Notes: generated from the sequence alone by a model not told the origin. A stretch of 64,000 nucleotides of DNA from Hemerocallis citrina (GCA_017893485.1 CM030364.1:203976827-204040826); one strand, 5' to 3'; counted from the stretch's first letter, positions 36,825-49,942 are shown. A program made the numbers and translations.

Positions 36825-39800
36825 TGTAATGCCCTGAATTTTTCATTCATGAAAATTAGTTATTTATTTCATTATTTTGCACGTAGTGTGCACGTGCCAT
36901 TTTATGAAATTTTATAATGAATGATGAGTATATGTCTATGTATATATGCTTGCTAAATTATTTCTTTTTAAAAGGTCCTTATTTCAAATAAACTTAAGCC
37001 CAAAATCTAAATTATTTATTTTGTAAAAGTTAATGTTTTGGCCCATTAATTTAAGCCCAAGAATTAATTCTCTTTTTAAACTTGTAAAGTAAAACTCTTT
37101 TAAAAGATTATTTTGTAAAAATGTATATGTACAAGTTTGTTTATATGGAGAATAGAATAGCACGTGCATGCAACATAGTGTGCATTGCACACTATTCCTT
37201 CCATGGCCGGTTTTAATCTTTTGGAGGGAATTGGAAATTTTCAAATAAAGATCATGCATGGGTGGTTACTTAGTTGTGGGTAGTTAATGCAACTCCTACT
37301 TTCATCTTAGCCCTCCATCTCATAACCATCTACTAGATCCCAGCCTTCCATTTTACCCAAAGTTTGTGTATAAATAACCTCCCCCCCCCCCCCCCCCCCC
37401 CAATTAATTGTAATCTACACAAAAAAAATCTATTTGGAAGAGAAAGATATATTTGCAAGAGAGTTGTGAATGTGATTATTCTTTGGAGGCCGGCACTACT
37501 TCAGAAGATTCTCGGTGGCAAGGAGCAAGGAGGAAGAGTCACATTATCACTAGAAGGCTTTTTCGGGATTTCGTTTATTTCGTCAACAAGGTGGGTGTTT
37601 CTCAGGACTTCTAATATAGTGATCATGCTAGGACAATTTTGATTGTTATCATGCTTGTGGAATGTGGATTGATATGGTGATCATTATACTAAAATGCGTT
37701 GTGCTATACTTAGTATGAAAAATGTGAATGAATGAACATAATTAATGAAATTTAAAAGATCGGAACTGACCTGTACAGTCGACCGATCATGTGAATAAGT
37801 CGATTGGTACGAGGTGGATGTTTCCCATGACTTCTAAATTAGAATTCATGTTAAGATCGAGGATTTAATTGTGTATGTATGTGTAAACTGAAGTGATAGA
37901 ATGATTGTTAAATTGATATCTTCCATGCTGTACATAGTGTAAAAATTATGAACTTATGAAAAAGGACTAATAATAATTAGAGAACTCGAAATGACCTGTA
38001 CAGTCGACCGGTCGTATGAACAGTCGACTGGTATATTGAAAGAAAATATATACAGTTCGGATTTTCATGAAACGACATATTTTTATGTGAATTATTAACT
38101 TGATGTTCTAGCATGTTAAATTGGGATTAGTATTCATCTCCGTGAGTAAATGATGAGTAAAAGAAAAAATATATGTTTAGCATTTCCTTTTGAGAAAATA
38201 AAACACTAGTTATGTGGAATTTACATTTAATCGAAAACTATGTTGTGATGTTAATAAACATATAAGAAGGTCGTGTTTATGTTGGCATGAGCACATTGTA
38301 GTGTGACAAAAAATGATGTGAGAACAGATTAAAGAGAGAATTCCTTAGATTGAAAGTTTAATCTGCTCAGTCGACCGAATGTATGTAACAGTCGACTGTA
38401 CTGGACTTGAAAGGTTACATAATTGAACTCTGCTGAACAGCCGACTGGGTTGATCGACAGTCGACTGCACTGTAAATGATATTTGAATTTTTGAACGCTG
38501 CGGAATAGCCGACTGGCCATGTGCAGCAGTCGACTCTTCCGAGCAGTTTACTGAAGGACTTTGTTTGACTGAACAAGTCGACTGGATGAGCTCTAAGTCG
38601 ACTGTCCAAAGCACTTTTTGACATCTCAGAAATTCTATGAATTGTTTTATAATAGAGATTATGAATCTTATGTTGAATATTGGTTGTGACAGTAAACCCT
38701 ATTTGTCTTTGTATGAATTAATATGAAGTGAATTATTTATTTGAATTTGTGAAAGTTATATAATTGTGGAACTATGAACATGAAAAAGAAAATCTATGGT
38801 GATTATGAAAAATGAACTCATGAGCTGGAAATGCTCAGTTTTTTTTTAGTAATTGTGAATTGGAATTGAAATGAAAGAGTAGCTAAGTCTCCCCCGGCAA
38901 TTGGAAAGAGATTGAAATGAATTACCGAAATGAAAGACCAAGGTTGGTCATTTTGAATGAATGATTAAGTCCGGTTTAGTGGAGAGGCTAACTCTAAGGC
39001 TTTGATTTTGTTTATGATTCTAATAAAACTAAGGACTAGTACATAGTGGAGACGTGATGCAAGTAAGAGAAAAATACTGAGTATGAGGGCCATTGGATTG
39101 GCGGCGAGAGTGTATCCCAGGATGTCCCATGATGAGTAATGATAGGGCGTGGATACTGCTCCAGAGTACCGTCCCGGTGGCGACGCTCGTGGGGTGTTTG
39201 AAGACTACGGGTGGTGTCATGTCTATGGTAGGAGCTGAATTACCATAGGATGCCTGCATGATGAGTCATGTGTCAGTGCATTGGGATTCCCTCCAGGGCG
39301 CCTAGACATGAGTTCGTAGGTCAGAAAACATCTAGGATACTTACCAGTAGTAGATTAAGTCACGACGAGGGATTGAACCCTACAAGATGAAGAACGATTA
39401 AGGACTTGCCCTCGGACCTATGTAGTATGGGATGCATAGACTCTGAACAAGTGCGCATTAGTGTCATATAATATAACCATTGCATTAAGGATTAAGATCA
39501 CAACCACAACACAACATCTTTAAGATTTCCCCTTTATGTTGACATGTGAACAAGTTTGTGATTTGTTAAGAAATGAGAATCATTATACTGTTTCTGGCAT
39601 AGAGAGGATGGCCATGTATAATTATCGTCGGTTGAATAAACTGACGTACCCACAGTTTTATATGCAGGATAATTGGCTTGATAAAGGTTAAAGGAGAGCC
39701 AATGCTCAAAGATTATGTATTGTTGCATCTTTTGTATAAAGTTGTAATTGCTTCTGCTGTCATTATTTGTAAATTATTGATGTATATGTTTTGGCTGTAA

Positions 39801-39937
39801 AATATAAAGTGTAAAATCTCATGTAACTCCGATGTATAGTGAAAAGTTTTCAATTCCTTGTAAAATTGTACCGAATGAGATGAAAAGATCTTGTAGAACT
39901 CTCGAATTCAGTTGTATTTGGGATTCAGGACGTTACA
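36825..39937 (+). mobile_element. Solo LTR (chromovirus-like) in LINE ORF2, TSD TTAGG; carries paired GTCGAC dyads
   Basis: It starts TGTAATGCCCTGAATTTTTC and ends GATTCAGGACGTTACA, flanked by TTAGG (36820-36824 and 39938-39942). Length is 3,113 bp. A TATA-like TGTATAAATAACC lies near 37367, followed by a 22-base poly-C run. No gag or pol is present. Its sister, in opposite orientation, is at 57007-60254. The central part (37778-38602) carries six paired GTCGAC motifs that the sister lacks. Confidence 0.88.
37778..38602. repeat. Six paired GTCGAC dyads in the solo LTR
   Basis: Core starts pair as 37778/37799, 38003/38023, 38370/38391, 38440/38460, 38508/38529 and 38577/38597, so spacings are 20 or 21. 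Most half-sites fit (C/A)AGTCGAC(T/C)G; decayed ones are GTCGAT or GCCGAC. Spacers between the half-sites are unrelated in sequence. Confidence 0.9.
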
Positions 39938-39942
39938 TTAGG

Positions 39943-41834
39943 TCAAGAACCCCAAGGCCTCTCGCCGCTTTGGAGGTACAAATCAACTTCCAGTTGCAGA
40001 GATGAGAGCCATCTCTATAAGTATCAGCACCAGACCTGAAGAAGTTCCTTCTGATTTGGTCAATCCTCTTAATAACCCAAGATGATACGTAAAAAATGAC
40101 ATCATATAAAGATGAATAAAAGAAAGGATAGAGTTGGCCAGAATAAGCCTGCCTCCGCGCGAGAGGTGCTTTCCAGACCAAACATTAAGTCTAGATTCCA
40201 CTTTTTCAATCATCGGCATCCAATCTGATTTATGAAGTTTCCCCCATCTCAAGGGAATACCGAGATACTGGATAGGAAAGGAGGCAGGAACACAGTTGAA
40301 GAAATGCGCAATTTCAACTTGACGGTTGGGAGGCCCTCCAAGCCAAAGAACCGATGATTTTTGAAAGTTGATAGATAAACCAGAGGCATTTTCAAATATA
40401 TACAGAAGTAACTTGAGGTTCCTTAAGGTGTACCCAGTGGGTATGGCAAAGATAATAGTGTCATCGGCATATTGAAGGTTTAGCTCGCCACAGTAACATT
40501 GGGAACCCCCAAGACCATCGATAACCCCAACCTCCCAGGCATTACAGAGCAACTTACTGCAGACATCGGCCATAAGAGAGAATAGGAGGAAGAAAATAGG
40601 ATCACCCTGTCGAAGGCCACACTTACACTTAAATTTGTGACCTTCCGAACTATTGATAATAATGGACGAGGTTCCAGCGAACAGACTGGATTTAATCCAA
40701 GCGATCCATTTAGGACCGAAACCATGGTGAAGAAGGATTTCGAAATGGAAATCCCAACTAACAATCATAAGCTTTGTGGAAATCTAATTTTAAAAGAATA
40801 CCCTCTGAATTGGACCTATGGCATTCGGTAATGATTTCTTGAGCCAACACCATGCTATCTAGAATAAAGCGGTCTTTGATAAACCCGTTTGAGCGGGGTC
40901 GATCAAGGGGGAAATATTCGCGCTGAGACGGGTCGGAAGAACTTTCATAATGATTTTGAAAGTCATATTAAAAAGGCTAATCGGTCGAAAGTTAGAGACC
41001 GAGTTGGCTCCCAAGATTTTGGGGATGAGAATGATATGAGCATAATTGATCCTGTCAAAGGAGAAAGATCCTTGGTGAAGGTCAGAGAACATTTTGAGAA
41101 GATCTTCTTTGAGATAGTCCCAAAACCTTTGGAAGAAAAAAGCTGGAAATCCATCCGGCCCTGGGGCGGAATCACTCTTCAACGGAAACACCGCGGACTT
41201 AATCTCCTCTAAAGAAAAAGGATCTTCCAGGCTAGACAAGTCATGAGACCGCTGCCCGTACAATTGGGACCAGTCCAAATGAATGGAACGATGTTTATAA
41301 GATCCCAGAAGCTCTTTGAAGAAACGAAGGAAAGATGCATGGATATCAGAGTCAGAAGTTAATTCATTACCATTATCGAGGATAGAAGAAATACGATTAT
41401 ATCATTGACGATGAGAAGCAATGTTGTGGAAGAAAGAGGTGTTGCCATCACCATCCTTAAGCCAACGAAATTTAGCCCTCTGGGCCCATTTAATATAGTC
41501 GTTATGAAGGAGGGAAGCATATTCTCTCTTACATGATGCACGTTCTGATCGTAGGGATTCCAAAATAGGTCCAAGCTCCTCAAGTTTATCAATGGACTCA
41601 ATGGAAGAGAGAAAAACATTTTAAAGGAAATTTGCACTGGCAAATCTCTCTTTACGCCAAATCTTACAACCGAATTTAATAGCGTGAAGCTTAAGAAGGA
41701 TGCGACCCAGACCGGAAGAGCCCGAGATAGCATAGAGGCACTCCATAATGAGATTGACGAAAATTTGATCCTGTAACCAGAATTTTTCAAAACGAAATTT
41801 GAACTTTCTAGTGAAATTATAGTTAGAGAACAAT
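39943..41834 (-). pseudogene. LINE ORF2, reverse transcriptase part
   Basis: Minus-strand frames give SDSAPGPDGFPAFFFQRFWD and NFRPISLFNMTFKIIMKVLP (40859-41278). Then GLRQGDPIFFLLFSLMADV and the catalytic YADDTIIF follow (39983-40768), the order expected for the palm of an L1 reverse transcriptase. A frameshift separates the two blocks near 40800-40860. The upstream linker to the endonuclease (41359-41834) is cut by the Athila insertion. Confidence 0.88.
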
Positions 41835-41839
41835 GATAT

Positions 41840-43518
41840 TGTTGTGCTATCTAGATGATCTAAACTAATAGAATAACTAGACACAAATTAAAACCTCGCA
41901 AGTGTACGAATCGTTTATAGAAGCGTAGCAATAGCAAGGGTCGATCCCACAGAGATTGTAGAAATTAACTTACTAATCAATAAAAAGAGTGAGAATGATA
42001 AAGAGTTGTTCCAAAAGTCCAAAAGAAATGAAAAGATTAAAACTAAATTAAGAAATGCTGGATCACAATTATCTAGTGAGTAGTTGGGTTAAGATCTCCA
42101 CCAATAGTCAATAATGCCAAGTCACCTTCTGACTTCTTCTTATTACTCATGTTTGTTCTCTTCAAGGGCATGGTATCTACTCCTTAAAGTAATGTTTCCC
42201 TAAGCTAAGAATTAGGCATGGTATCTACTCTAATTCGTTTCTTTCATTAAGAATTTAGCATGGTATCTACTAAGTTGCTCTTAAAGAAAACATAAGCACA
42301 GTGGAAACGAACGAACAGTCAAGGTCCTAGAAATTGGTATCAGATCTAGATCCCTCAAGTTGATTAAACCAAGAACCCCTAAGGACTCCTTTGTTACTAG
42401 TTATGAGCACGAGATATGGGTCGTCTCAATATGCTCATATAACAGCTTCAGATCTACACTACACAACTTGATAATCTTTAGTTCTGTATGTCAGTCGACT
42501 GGCTGTCACTTCAGTCGACTGCTCCTAGAACATCTCAACAAGTTTGTTTTATGTAAATTGTTCTTCGTTTAATCAGGTTTAATCAATAAGTAAAAGAGTA
42601 ACATTCAGAAGAACTTAGCATTACATAACTACGGCTTCAATCTACCCAACTATGAAATTAGTTCCACATAATAAAACTTTTATTGATCAACAAGTTAGAA
42701 TACATGATTAACATAAAAGAATTAGAAAGAGAAGGAATAAACTGATGTAGTTCGGCTAGATGAGTCGGCTGGCTGTCACACAGTCGACCGGCCGTTCTTC
42801 TTCTTAGTACTTGATCTCCTTTCTCCTTCTTCTATGCTGATAAGTATTGTTCTCGGTTGATATGTTGATGATTCTGGAACTCTTGTGATCCGGTTGATGG
42901 TGTGTGCGGAAAAGCGTGAAAGATGACGAGAGATAGATCCAGAGCGAGAGAGAGAGAGACAGAGAGAGAGAGAGAGTAATGCTTCTTGGTATTTATAGAT
43001 CAAGGCTAGAGAATTAGGGGTTGCACTTTTCTTTTTATAGAAAAGTCCTTTTCTTTTATTTATTTCCTCCCTCGTTGCTCTGCGTATTATTTCTTTCTCT
43101 TTTCTTCTATTCTTCCTTTTCTGTTCTGATTTGGATTAGCGAATCTTCAAATATCTTATCTTTTAACTCTGCCGCCTACCAGTCGACTTGTCTTCGAACC
43201 AGTCGACTGTGTCGAGACTTCTGAAGATTTCATAATTGATCATACAAGTCGACTGTGCTTTGGAATAAGTCGACTGCAACGAGCGGCTGTGGAAAATCAA
43301 CTTCTCTGTCCAGTCGACTGCTGTGGGGAACCAGTCGACCGATGATCTGCAGTTTTCTGTGTATCATCCTTAAAATCCTGAATCTGCTTCGTTTCTCCGT
43401 TTTAGGCTGTTCCCTATGGAAAAGAGAAAATAAGAGTTAAATACCACATATAGAGCTTTTAAATGTCTAATTGCATTAAGATTATTGCTCCTAAATGTGG
43501 ATAATATTGTGTTCATCA
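41840..43518 (-). repeat. 3' LTR of the Athila element
   Basis: On the minus strand it starts TGATGAACACAATATTATCC and ends GCACAACA. It contains five paired GTCGAC dyads (42494-43339) and an AG-microsatellite near 42945-42976 that is longer than in the other LTR. Confidence 0.92.
42494..43339. repeat. Five paired GTCGAC dyads in the Athila 3' LTR
   Basis: Core starts pair as 42494/42514, 42764/42783 (first core GTCGGC), 43182/43202, 43248/43269 and 43313/43334, giving spacings of 20, 19, 20, 21 and 21. Confidence 0.9.
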
Positions 43519-43533
43519 AATACCCCCAAACTT
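43519..43533 (-). promoter_or_regulatory. Polypurine tract of the Athila element
   Basis: The minus strand reads AAGTTTGGGGGTATT directly before the 3' LTR, the expected primer site for plus-strand DNA synthesis. Confidence 0.8.
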
Positions 43534-44503
43534 AGATTTTGCTTATCCTCAAGCAAAAAGTGAACTTATGAGCAAGGGGAAAATAATAGTACTCTCAACC
43601 AAGAATTTTTTTATTATGTGAGCATCAGCATATTAAACTATAAACAATTTCAGATAAAGTAAAATTAAACATACCCACTTTCTCTAGTGCAATTGTTTAG
43701 TCATAATCCCCAAACCTAATCATATTTGTCATGCAATTAATTTTAATTATAGTATGTAACAACTCCATCTGTGATTATCCCTTTTCTCCACTACAAACCG
43801 AGTAGCAAACTCGAGTTTTTTTTTTTTTTGTTTTTTCTCTAAGTCTCTTCTCTAAAGTTGTCACTTGCCTTTTTACGCGAATGCAAAACATTTGTGATGA
43901 ATCCACCCGGTTACTCAGCAAGTCACAAACTTCAAAGTGCTTTGCATACTCATATTTCAAGTTGCCGTTTGATGTAAAGGTAAACATTGATGATGAATAC
44001 CCCTAGTTACTAAGCACCCAAAACATTGGAGTATATTGACTGTATTCAAATATATATATATATATATTTTATCACTCTATTTACTTAAACTCAATTTAGG
44101 ACTAGATCTAAAGGGAATAATCATCAGAAAAAGTATCACATTTGTTTATTATGTATAATCGCATGACTCATATAATTTTGTAAGGCATTATGAAACTCAA
44201 CAATCCTAAAGTAAATAAGTATCCTTACTATTACTTTATAAGAAATTGTTTATCCTAAAAAAAATTTCAAAAGACTCCAAATATAACTAACTAATACCCC
44301 CAAACTTAGATGGAACATTGTCCTCAATGTTCGCGCAAAGCATAAAATATAGGCATGTGTTACCATCTAGTAAGAAGGAGAGACTAAAAATAAAAAGATG
44401 AATAACGAAAAGAAAATGAAAGGAAAGTGTAAATACTCCCCTGAAAATTGGGTTGCCTCCCAATAAGCGCTGTGTTTTCTGTCTTCAGCTAGACTTGATG
44501 AGG

Positions 44504-45748
44504 TCATGCCATGTATTGAATGGTTTGAAGATTCACATCTTCCTCTTGCGGTTCTATGCTCATCTCTATGTATGGCTTCGCTCTATGCCCGTTCACCTTA
44601 AATGTTTGATTCTTCTCTTTGCTATGAACCTCCAATGCACTATGTGGAAAGACTCTTGTGACAATGTATGGCCCATACCATCTTGACATGAGCTTGCCTG
44701 GAAAAAGTCTTAATTTTGAGTTGTATATCAGTACCTTCTGTCCTTCATAAAACTCCTTCCTTGCTAGCTGTTTGTCATGGTACAACTTGGTCCTTTCCTT
44801 GTACAATTTTGCATTTTCATATGCGTCATGCCTCAACTCTTCAAGCTCATTTAGTTGCAATCTTCTTTTGTCACCTGCTTGTTTCATATCAAAATTGAAC
44901 CTTTTAATGGCCCAATAAGCTTTGTGTTCCAACTCCACTGGTAGATGACAGGCTTTTCCAAAAACCAAACGGTATGGTGACATGCCGATGGATGTTTTGT
45001 AAGCTATTCGGTAGGCCCATAATGCATCATTCAAGCGCAGCGACCAATCCTTCCTCCTTGTGTTGACTGTCTTTTCCAAAATGCTCTTGATTTCTCTGTT
45101 GCTAATCTCCACCTGTCCACTAGTTTGAGGGTGGTATGGGGTGCCCACTCTATGTGTGATACCATATTTCTTCATCAAAGAAGCAAATGGAAAGTTATTG
45201 AAGTGGCTCCCTCCATCACTAATTATTGCCCGTGGTGTATCAAACCTAGTGAAAATGTTCTCCTGCAAAAACTTGACAACAACTTTGTGATCATTAGTTT
45301 TTGAGGGGACAGCCTCGACCCATTTAGACACATAATCCACACCCACAAGAATATATAAATAACCAAATGAGTTAGGAAAGGGACCCATGAAGTCGATTCC
45401 CCAAACGTCAAAAAGCTCGATTACTTGGATGTTTTGCAGTGGCATCTGATTTCTAGAAGAGATGTTGCCTGTCCTTTGGCATTTGTCACAAGTGCTGCAA
45501 AAAGAAAAAGCATCTTTAAATACTTTAGGCCAATAAAATCTAGATTGTAATACCTTGAGTGCTGTTCTTTTTGGTCCAAAATGTCCTCCACATGCATATT
45601 GGTGGCAATGTTGTAGAATACTTATTTGCTCTTCTTCTGCCACACATCTTCTTATAATTTGATCAGGGCAAAATTTGAACAAATAAGGATCATCCCAATA
45701 ATAGTGCTTGCACATAGCCACCAGTCTCTTTCTTTCTTGACTTGTCAT
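44504..45748 (-). CDS. Athila integrase domain of pol, open over 414 codons
   Basis: The frame contains an HHCC zinc-binding N-terminus ([12 protein letters not shown] and CSTCDKCQ) at about residues 45-95. The catalytic core has Asp in [10 protein letters not shown], Asp in IISDGGSHF, and Glu in [12 protein letters not shown] basic C-terminal domain with SRWYGPYIV follows. It inserts element cDNA into the chromosome. It is in the same frame as RT-RNase H upstream; only one stop, near 45827, separates them. The Met at 45748 is internal to the ancestral polyprotein, so independent translation is doubtful. Confidence 0.85.
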   Translation of the reverse strand: MTSQERKRLVAMCKHYYWDDPYLFKFCPDQIIRRCVAEEEQISILQHCHQYACGGHFGPKRTALKVLQSRFYWPKVFKDAFSFCSTCDKCQRTGNISSRNQMPLQNIQVIELFDVWGIDFMGPFPNSFGYLYILVGVDYVSKWVEAVPSKTNDHKVVVKFLQENIFTRFDTPRAIISDGGSHFNNFPFASLMKKYGITHRVGTPYHPQTSGQVEISNREIKSILEKTVNTRRKDWSLRLNDALWAYRIAYKTSIGMSPYRLVFGKACHLPVELEHKAYWAIKRFNFDMKQAGDKRRLQLNELEELRHDAYENAKLYKERTKLYHDKQLARKEFYEGQKVLIYNSKLRLFPGKLMSRWYGPYIVTRVFPHSALEVHSKEKNQTFKVNGHRAKPYIEMSIEPQEEDVNLQTIQYMA

Positions 45749-45825
45749 ACCTGGAGGGAAAACATGAGCAGTGGGATAATTTACAATATCTGCAAACCAT
45801 GGAAAATATGAGTAGTGAGATACCA

Positions 45826-45851
45826 GTCAACTGGTCCTGTTACCAGTCGAC
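45826..45851. repeat. Paired GTCGAC dyad at the RT/integrase junction, one core mutated
   Basis: The cores start at 45826 (GTCAAC, mutated) and 45846 (GTCGAC), 20 apart. On the minus strand the mutated core changes CGA to TGA in the pol frame and creates the stop that ends the RT-RNase H frame. Confidence 0.88.
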
Positions 45852-47155
45852 TGTCCCGGTGATATGTTTATTTCAAACAGGTGTTCATCCGGGAAATTTT
45901 CATTAAGTGGGAGAATTCTTTCTTCCTCATGCAGTAGTCTGGACATGTGATCTGCCACAACATTGTCACTTCCTTTCTTGTCTCTAATATCAAGATCGAA
46001 TTCTTGAAGCAACAACACCCATCTGATCAACCTAGCCTTAGCATCCTTTTTGGCAAACAAATATCTCAAAGCAGCATGGTCAGTGAAAACAATAACTTTA
46101 GAACCAATTAAATATGATCTAAACTTCTCTACAGCAAAAATAACAGCTAACATTTCTTTTTCAGTAGTGGAATAATTTAGCTGTGCATCGTTTAAAGTTC
46201 GAGAAGCATAGTAAATAACATGGGGTGTCTTATTGATTCTGTGACCTAAAACAGCCCCTAAAGCATAATCACTTGCATCACACATGAGCTCGAAAGGATG
46301 GCTCCAATCTGGTGCCATGACAATAGGTGCAGAAATGAGAAGATTTTTCAATGTAATAAAAGCATTTGTGCATTCTTCTGTCCATGCAAACTCAACATCC
46401 TTAGTCAACAAGTCACAAAGGGGTTTGGAGATTTTTGAGAAATCTTTTATAAATCTTCTATAGAACCCTGCATGTCCAAGAAAACTCCTAACACCCTTGA
46501 CTGTAGTGGGAGGGGGTAGTTTTGATATTATATCAATTTTCGCTTTGTCTACCTCTATACCTCTTTTTGACACCACATGTCCTAAGACAATACCTTGTTG
46601 TACCATAAAATGGCACTTTTCCCAATTCAGCACTAAATTGCATTCTTCACATCTTTTAAGCACAAGCTGCAAATGGTTAAGGCATTCATCAAAACAAGAT
46701 CCAAAAACGCTAAAATCATCCATAAATACCTCGATGAACCTTTCCACCATGTCTGAAAATATACTCATCATGCACCTCTGAAATGTAGCTGGTGCATTGC
46801 ACAATCCAAAGGGCATCCTCCTGTATGCAAAAGTACCAAAAGGACATGTAAAAGTGATTTTTTCTTGATCTTCTGGAGCAATAGCAATTTGATTATAGCC
46901 ACTATAACCATCTAAAAAGCAATAATGACTATATCCTGCTAATCTTTCTAACATTTGATCAATAAAAGGAAGAGGGAAGTGATCTTTCCTAGTTTCGTTA
47001 TTCAGCTTCCTGTAGTCTATGCATACCCTCCATCCTGTAGTCACTCTAGTAGGGATAAGCTTATTTTCTTCATTCTTCACCACTGTGACTCCACTTTTCT
47101 TAGGCACTACATGTATAGGACTTGCTATCTGAGATTGGGTAAATGATTCCAACAT
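45827..47155 (-). CDS. Athila reverse transcriptase and RNase H domains of pol
   Basis: The 442-codon frame carries [31 protein letters not shown], and the palm motif [11 protein letters not shown] with the catalytic Asp pair. RNase H phrases [11 protein letters not shown] and [14 protein letters not shown] follow. These match the Athila clade of Ty3/gypsy. The start at 47155 is not the natural one; homology enters from another frame upstream (47110-47810) through a frameshift, and the end at 45827 is a nonsense codon. Confidence 0.88.
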   Translation of the reverse strand: MLESFTQSQIASPIHVVPKKSGVTVVKNEENKLIPTRVTTGWRVCIDYRKLNNETRKDHFPLPFIDQMLERLAGYSHYCFLDGYSGYNQIAIAPEDQEKITFTCPFGTFAYRRMPFGLCNAPATFQRCMMSIFSDMVERFIEVFMDDFSVFGSCFDECLNHLQLVLKRCEECNLVLNWEKCHFMVQQGIVLGHVVSKRGIEVDKAKIDIISKLPPPTTVKGVRSFLGHAGFYRRFIKDFSKISKPLCDLLTKDVEFAWTEECTNAFITLKNLLISAPIVMAPDWSHPFELMCDASDYALGAVLGHRINKTPHVIYYASRTLNDAQLNYSTTEKEMLAVIFAVEKFRSYLIGSKVIVFTDHAALRYLFAKKDAKARLIRWVLLLQEFDLDIRDKKGSDNVVADHMSRLLHEEERILPLNENFPDEHLFEINISPGQSTGNRTS

Positions 47156-48532
47156 CTAGTAGCTTCAAAATCTCTGCTCTTACCACTTCCTTCATGTTTG
47201 GATTAAGCCTTCTCTGTGCTTCCCTGCTTGGTTTTGCATTGTCTTCAAGAAGTATTCTATGCATGCATTTGGATGGACTTATTCCCTTGATATCTGCAAT
47301 GGTCCATTCTATTGCACCTTTGTGTTCTCGTAGTACCCTCAGCAACTTATCTTCTTCCTGTGCACTCAGGTTCGCAGCAATTATCACAGGTAGCGTTTGG
47401 TTCTCGCCCAAGTATGCATGCTTCAAATGGTCGGGCAGCTGCTTAAGCTCTTCGTCTGGAAGTCTCGGTGCAGTCGACTGGTTCTGTCCACCAGTCGACT
47501 TGTCTGCAGAAACAAAAATGTCACCCGTCACCAATTTTTCAAATACAGGTGCAAAGTTACCTGAGTATGACTTTGGAGTTTCAAGGTGATGTACTGTCTC
47601 TGCAATCCCCCAGTTATCGTATTCCTGTTCAACATTAGATAAAGTCAGAGATTGTGTAATTGTGGCTTGTAGTAGTTCGATGCTATGTACCTGAAATGTT
47701 TGATCAACAATCTCCTGAACCACATCAACATTATAGCATTCATGATCATCATGTGGTAATTTAAGCGTATCAAACATTTTAAACTCAACTTTTTCTCCAT
47801 TTATCTTCATACTTATAGTACCCTTTTTAACACAAATTTTTATATCAGCTGACTCATAAAGGGCCTACCTAGGATAATCGGTAGGGACGATGGCATTGAA
47901 GATTCTTCCATATCTAACACAACAAAATCAGCAGGCAAAATAAAATCGTTTACCTGAACTAGGACATCTTCCAAAATACCTCTAGGTCTTTTGATGCTGC
48001 GATCTGCCAACTGCAAAGTGATGGATGTTGGTTTAAGTTCCCCCAATCATAGCTTTTCATAAACAGAGTAAAGAAGAAGATTGATGCTTGCCCCCAAGTC
48101 TAGCAGTGCCTTTTCAAAGAAGTGCTCACCAACCCTGCAAGGAATGGTAAAACTACCTGGGTCCTTCAATTTAGGAGGTAGTTTTCTTAATAATACAACG
48201 CTCACTTCCTCTGTCAAAGCCACATCCTCCTTAACCTGAAATGTTCTTTTGTGAGTACAACAGTCCTTCAAAAATTTGGCATAAAAAGGAATTTGTTTAA
48301 TAGCATCAAGTAAGGGGATATTAATTTCTACCTTTCTGAGAGTTTCAAAGATGTCAAATAAATGTTGTTCTTTCTTTTGCTTGACTAACCTTTGAGGGAA
48401 TAGTGGCACAACTGTTCTTTCTTTTTCACTTACCTTGTTGGAACTCAAAACTTTTGATGGTTGTGTTTCTGCTTCTTCTGTGTGTGTTCCAACTTTGTTG
48501 TCAATTATTTTACCATTTCTTAATGTTGTCAC
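47110..48532 (-). pseudogene. Athila protease and pre-RT linker, broken
   Basis: The first part (48532-48047) begins with a TLRNGKIIDNK phrase after gag and holds the protease-like ALLDLGASINLL. A TGA near 48047 interrupts it; the same frame then gives [10 protein letters not shown] before a frameshift near 47850. The next part (47810-47110) holds MKINGEKVEFKMFDTL and a linker to RT. The paired GTCGAC dyad at 47473/47494 lies in this linker. A second frameshift near 47110 leads into RT. Confidence 0.82.
47473..47499. repeat. Paired GTCGAC dyad in the protease-RT linker
   Basis: Core starts are 47473 and 47494, 21 apart (seven codons). The pair is read in frame on the minus strand as two Ser-Thr steps within DKSTGGQNQSTAP. 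Confidence 0.9.
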
Positions 48533-48541
48533 TGCCTTGAG

Positions 48542-49942
48542 CTATTCTTGGCCTCCAGGGTTTGGTATAGTTTGTGATGGGAGTTCACCTGCCTTTCGTT
48601 CGCTTAATTCTTTCGCAATTTGACCAATTTGCATTTCCAACTTCTGAATTGCTTGCCCTTGTTGGTTGCTTGTTTGATGTTGTTGTTGGAGCAATTGAAG
48701 AACGGTGGATTCAAAATCCAACTTCTTCTGTTCTTGAACTGGCCTATCAAACCCACCTCCCATTTGGAAGTTCCGTGCATGTCCTTGTGTGAATTGAGTC
48801 TCTTGATTATTCTGATTATTGCTCCAGGAGAAGTTTGGATGGTTCCTCCACCCTGGGTTGTATGTGTTCGAGAAGGGATTGTTCTTTTGTGGAAACACTC
48901 CTCGACCTACATAGTTTGCATGCTCCTGATCTGTGAAAGAAGACATGGGACATGTATCAGTGGTATGATCTACATGAGAACAAATTGCACAAATTTCGTT
49001 TGTTTGATTTTTAACTCTACCCATCATCGACATTGCATTAACAAGCATATCAATTTTCTTATTCATGTTTACCATTTCTAATTGAATGTTATTGCTATTA
49101 GAAATTTCGTAAACTCCCTGTTTTTTGGAAGGGCCCCTCCTTGTTGAGAATTATTGTGAATTCTCGCTGAGTTCTTCAAATAGTTCAATGGCCTCTTCAC
49201 CGCTTTTCCTCATTAAGATCCCGTTGCAAGCTGAATCCACAATTGCCTTGTTAGTATCATTTAAACCTTCATAAAATGCTTGTACCTGATCATCTTTAGG
49301 CATGTTGTGTGTAGGGCACTTGAGAAGCTTGTTCTTGAAATCCTTCCATGCTTCGAAGAATAAATCTCCATCTTTTTGTTGGAAGAGTTGAATCTCCCTT
49401 TTCAGCTGTTTGGTCTTTTGGGCTGGAAAGAATTCTTTCAAGAATTTTGTCGCCAATTGCTCCCATGAGTTTATTGATCCTGGTTTCAAAGAATTATACC
49501 ATAGTTTAGCGTTAAGTTTTAAGGAAAAAGGAAACAAGATTAACCTGATTTGTTCAGGGGTAAGCCCTTGGACGCTTTGTGTCCTGCAAAGATCGAAAAA
49601 GTCTTGCAGATGGAGATGAGGCTCTTCATCTGGTTTGCCACTAAAGTGGGGAACCATGCTAAGTAATTGAGGAGATAGATGCATGTTTCCTGTGACATTA
49701 GGCTGATACACAATGCAGGAAGGTTGCTCGATATTCTTAGGCGTGAACTTGTCCTGCATTGGCACTCGATTTGGCATTTCCTCACCCATTGCTGTATGTG
49801 AACTGGGTCTCTGAGCAGTCGACTGGTTTGTAGAGACAGTCGACTGGTTTGCTGCAACCAGCTTACCTAGTCTGTGCAAAGTGCGTTCTGTTTTTGCGTC
49901 AATAGGTAGTAGTTCTGGACGAAGTGATCTCCTTCCGTGCAT
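48542..49942 (-). pseudogene. Athila gag with capsid domain and CCHC knuckle, one internal stop
   Basis: The frame starts MHGRRSLRPELL at 49942. It includes a capsid-like retrotransposon gag domain with LNAKLWYNSLKPGSINSWEQ and FKNKLLKCPTHNMPKDDQV, then a TAA at about 49151. The same frame continues to the zinc knuckle CAICSHVDHTTDTC (about 48955-48995) and a Gln-rich stretch. A TAG at about 48542 separates it from protease, again in the same frame. A GTCGAC dyad lies near the N-terminus (49818/49839). Confidence 0.88.
49818..49844. repeat. Paired GTCGAC dyad in the gag N-terminal linker
   Basis: Core starts are 49818 and 49839, 21 apart, read in frame on the minus strand as NQSTVSTNQSTAQR, a seven-residue repeat. 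It lies in the low-complexity region before the capsid domain. Confidence 0.9.
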
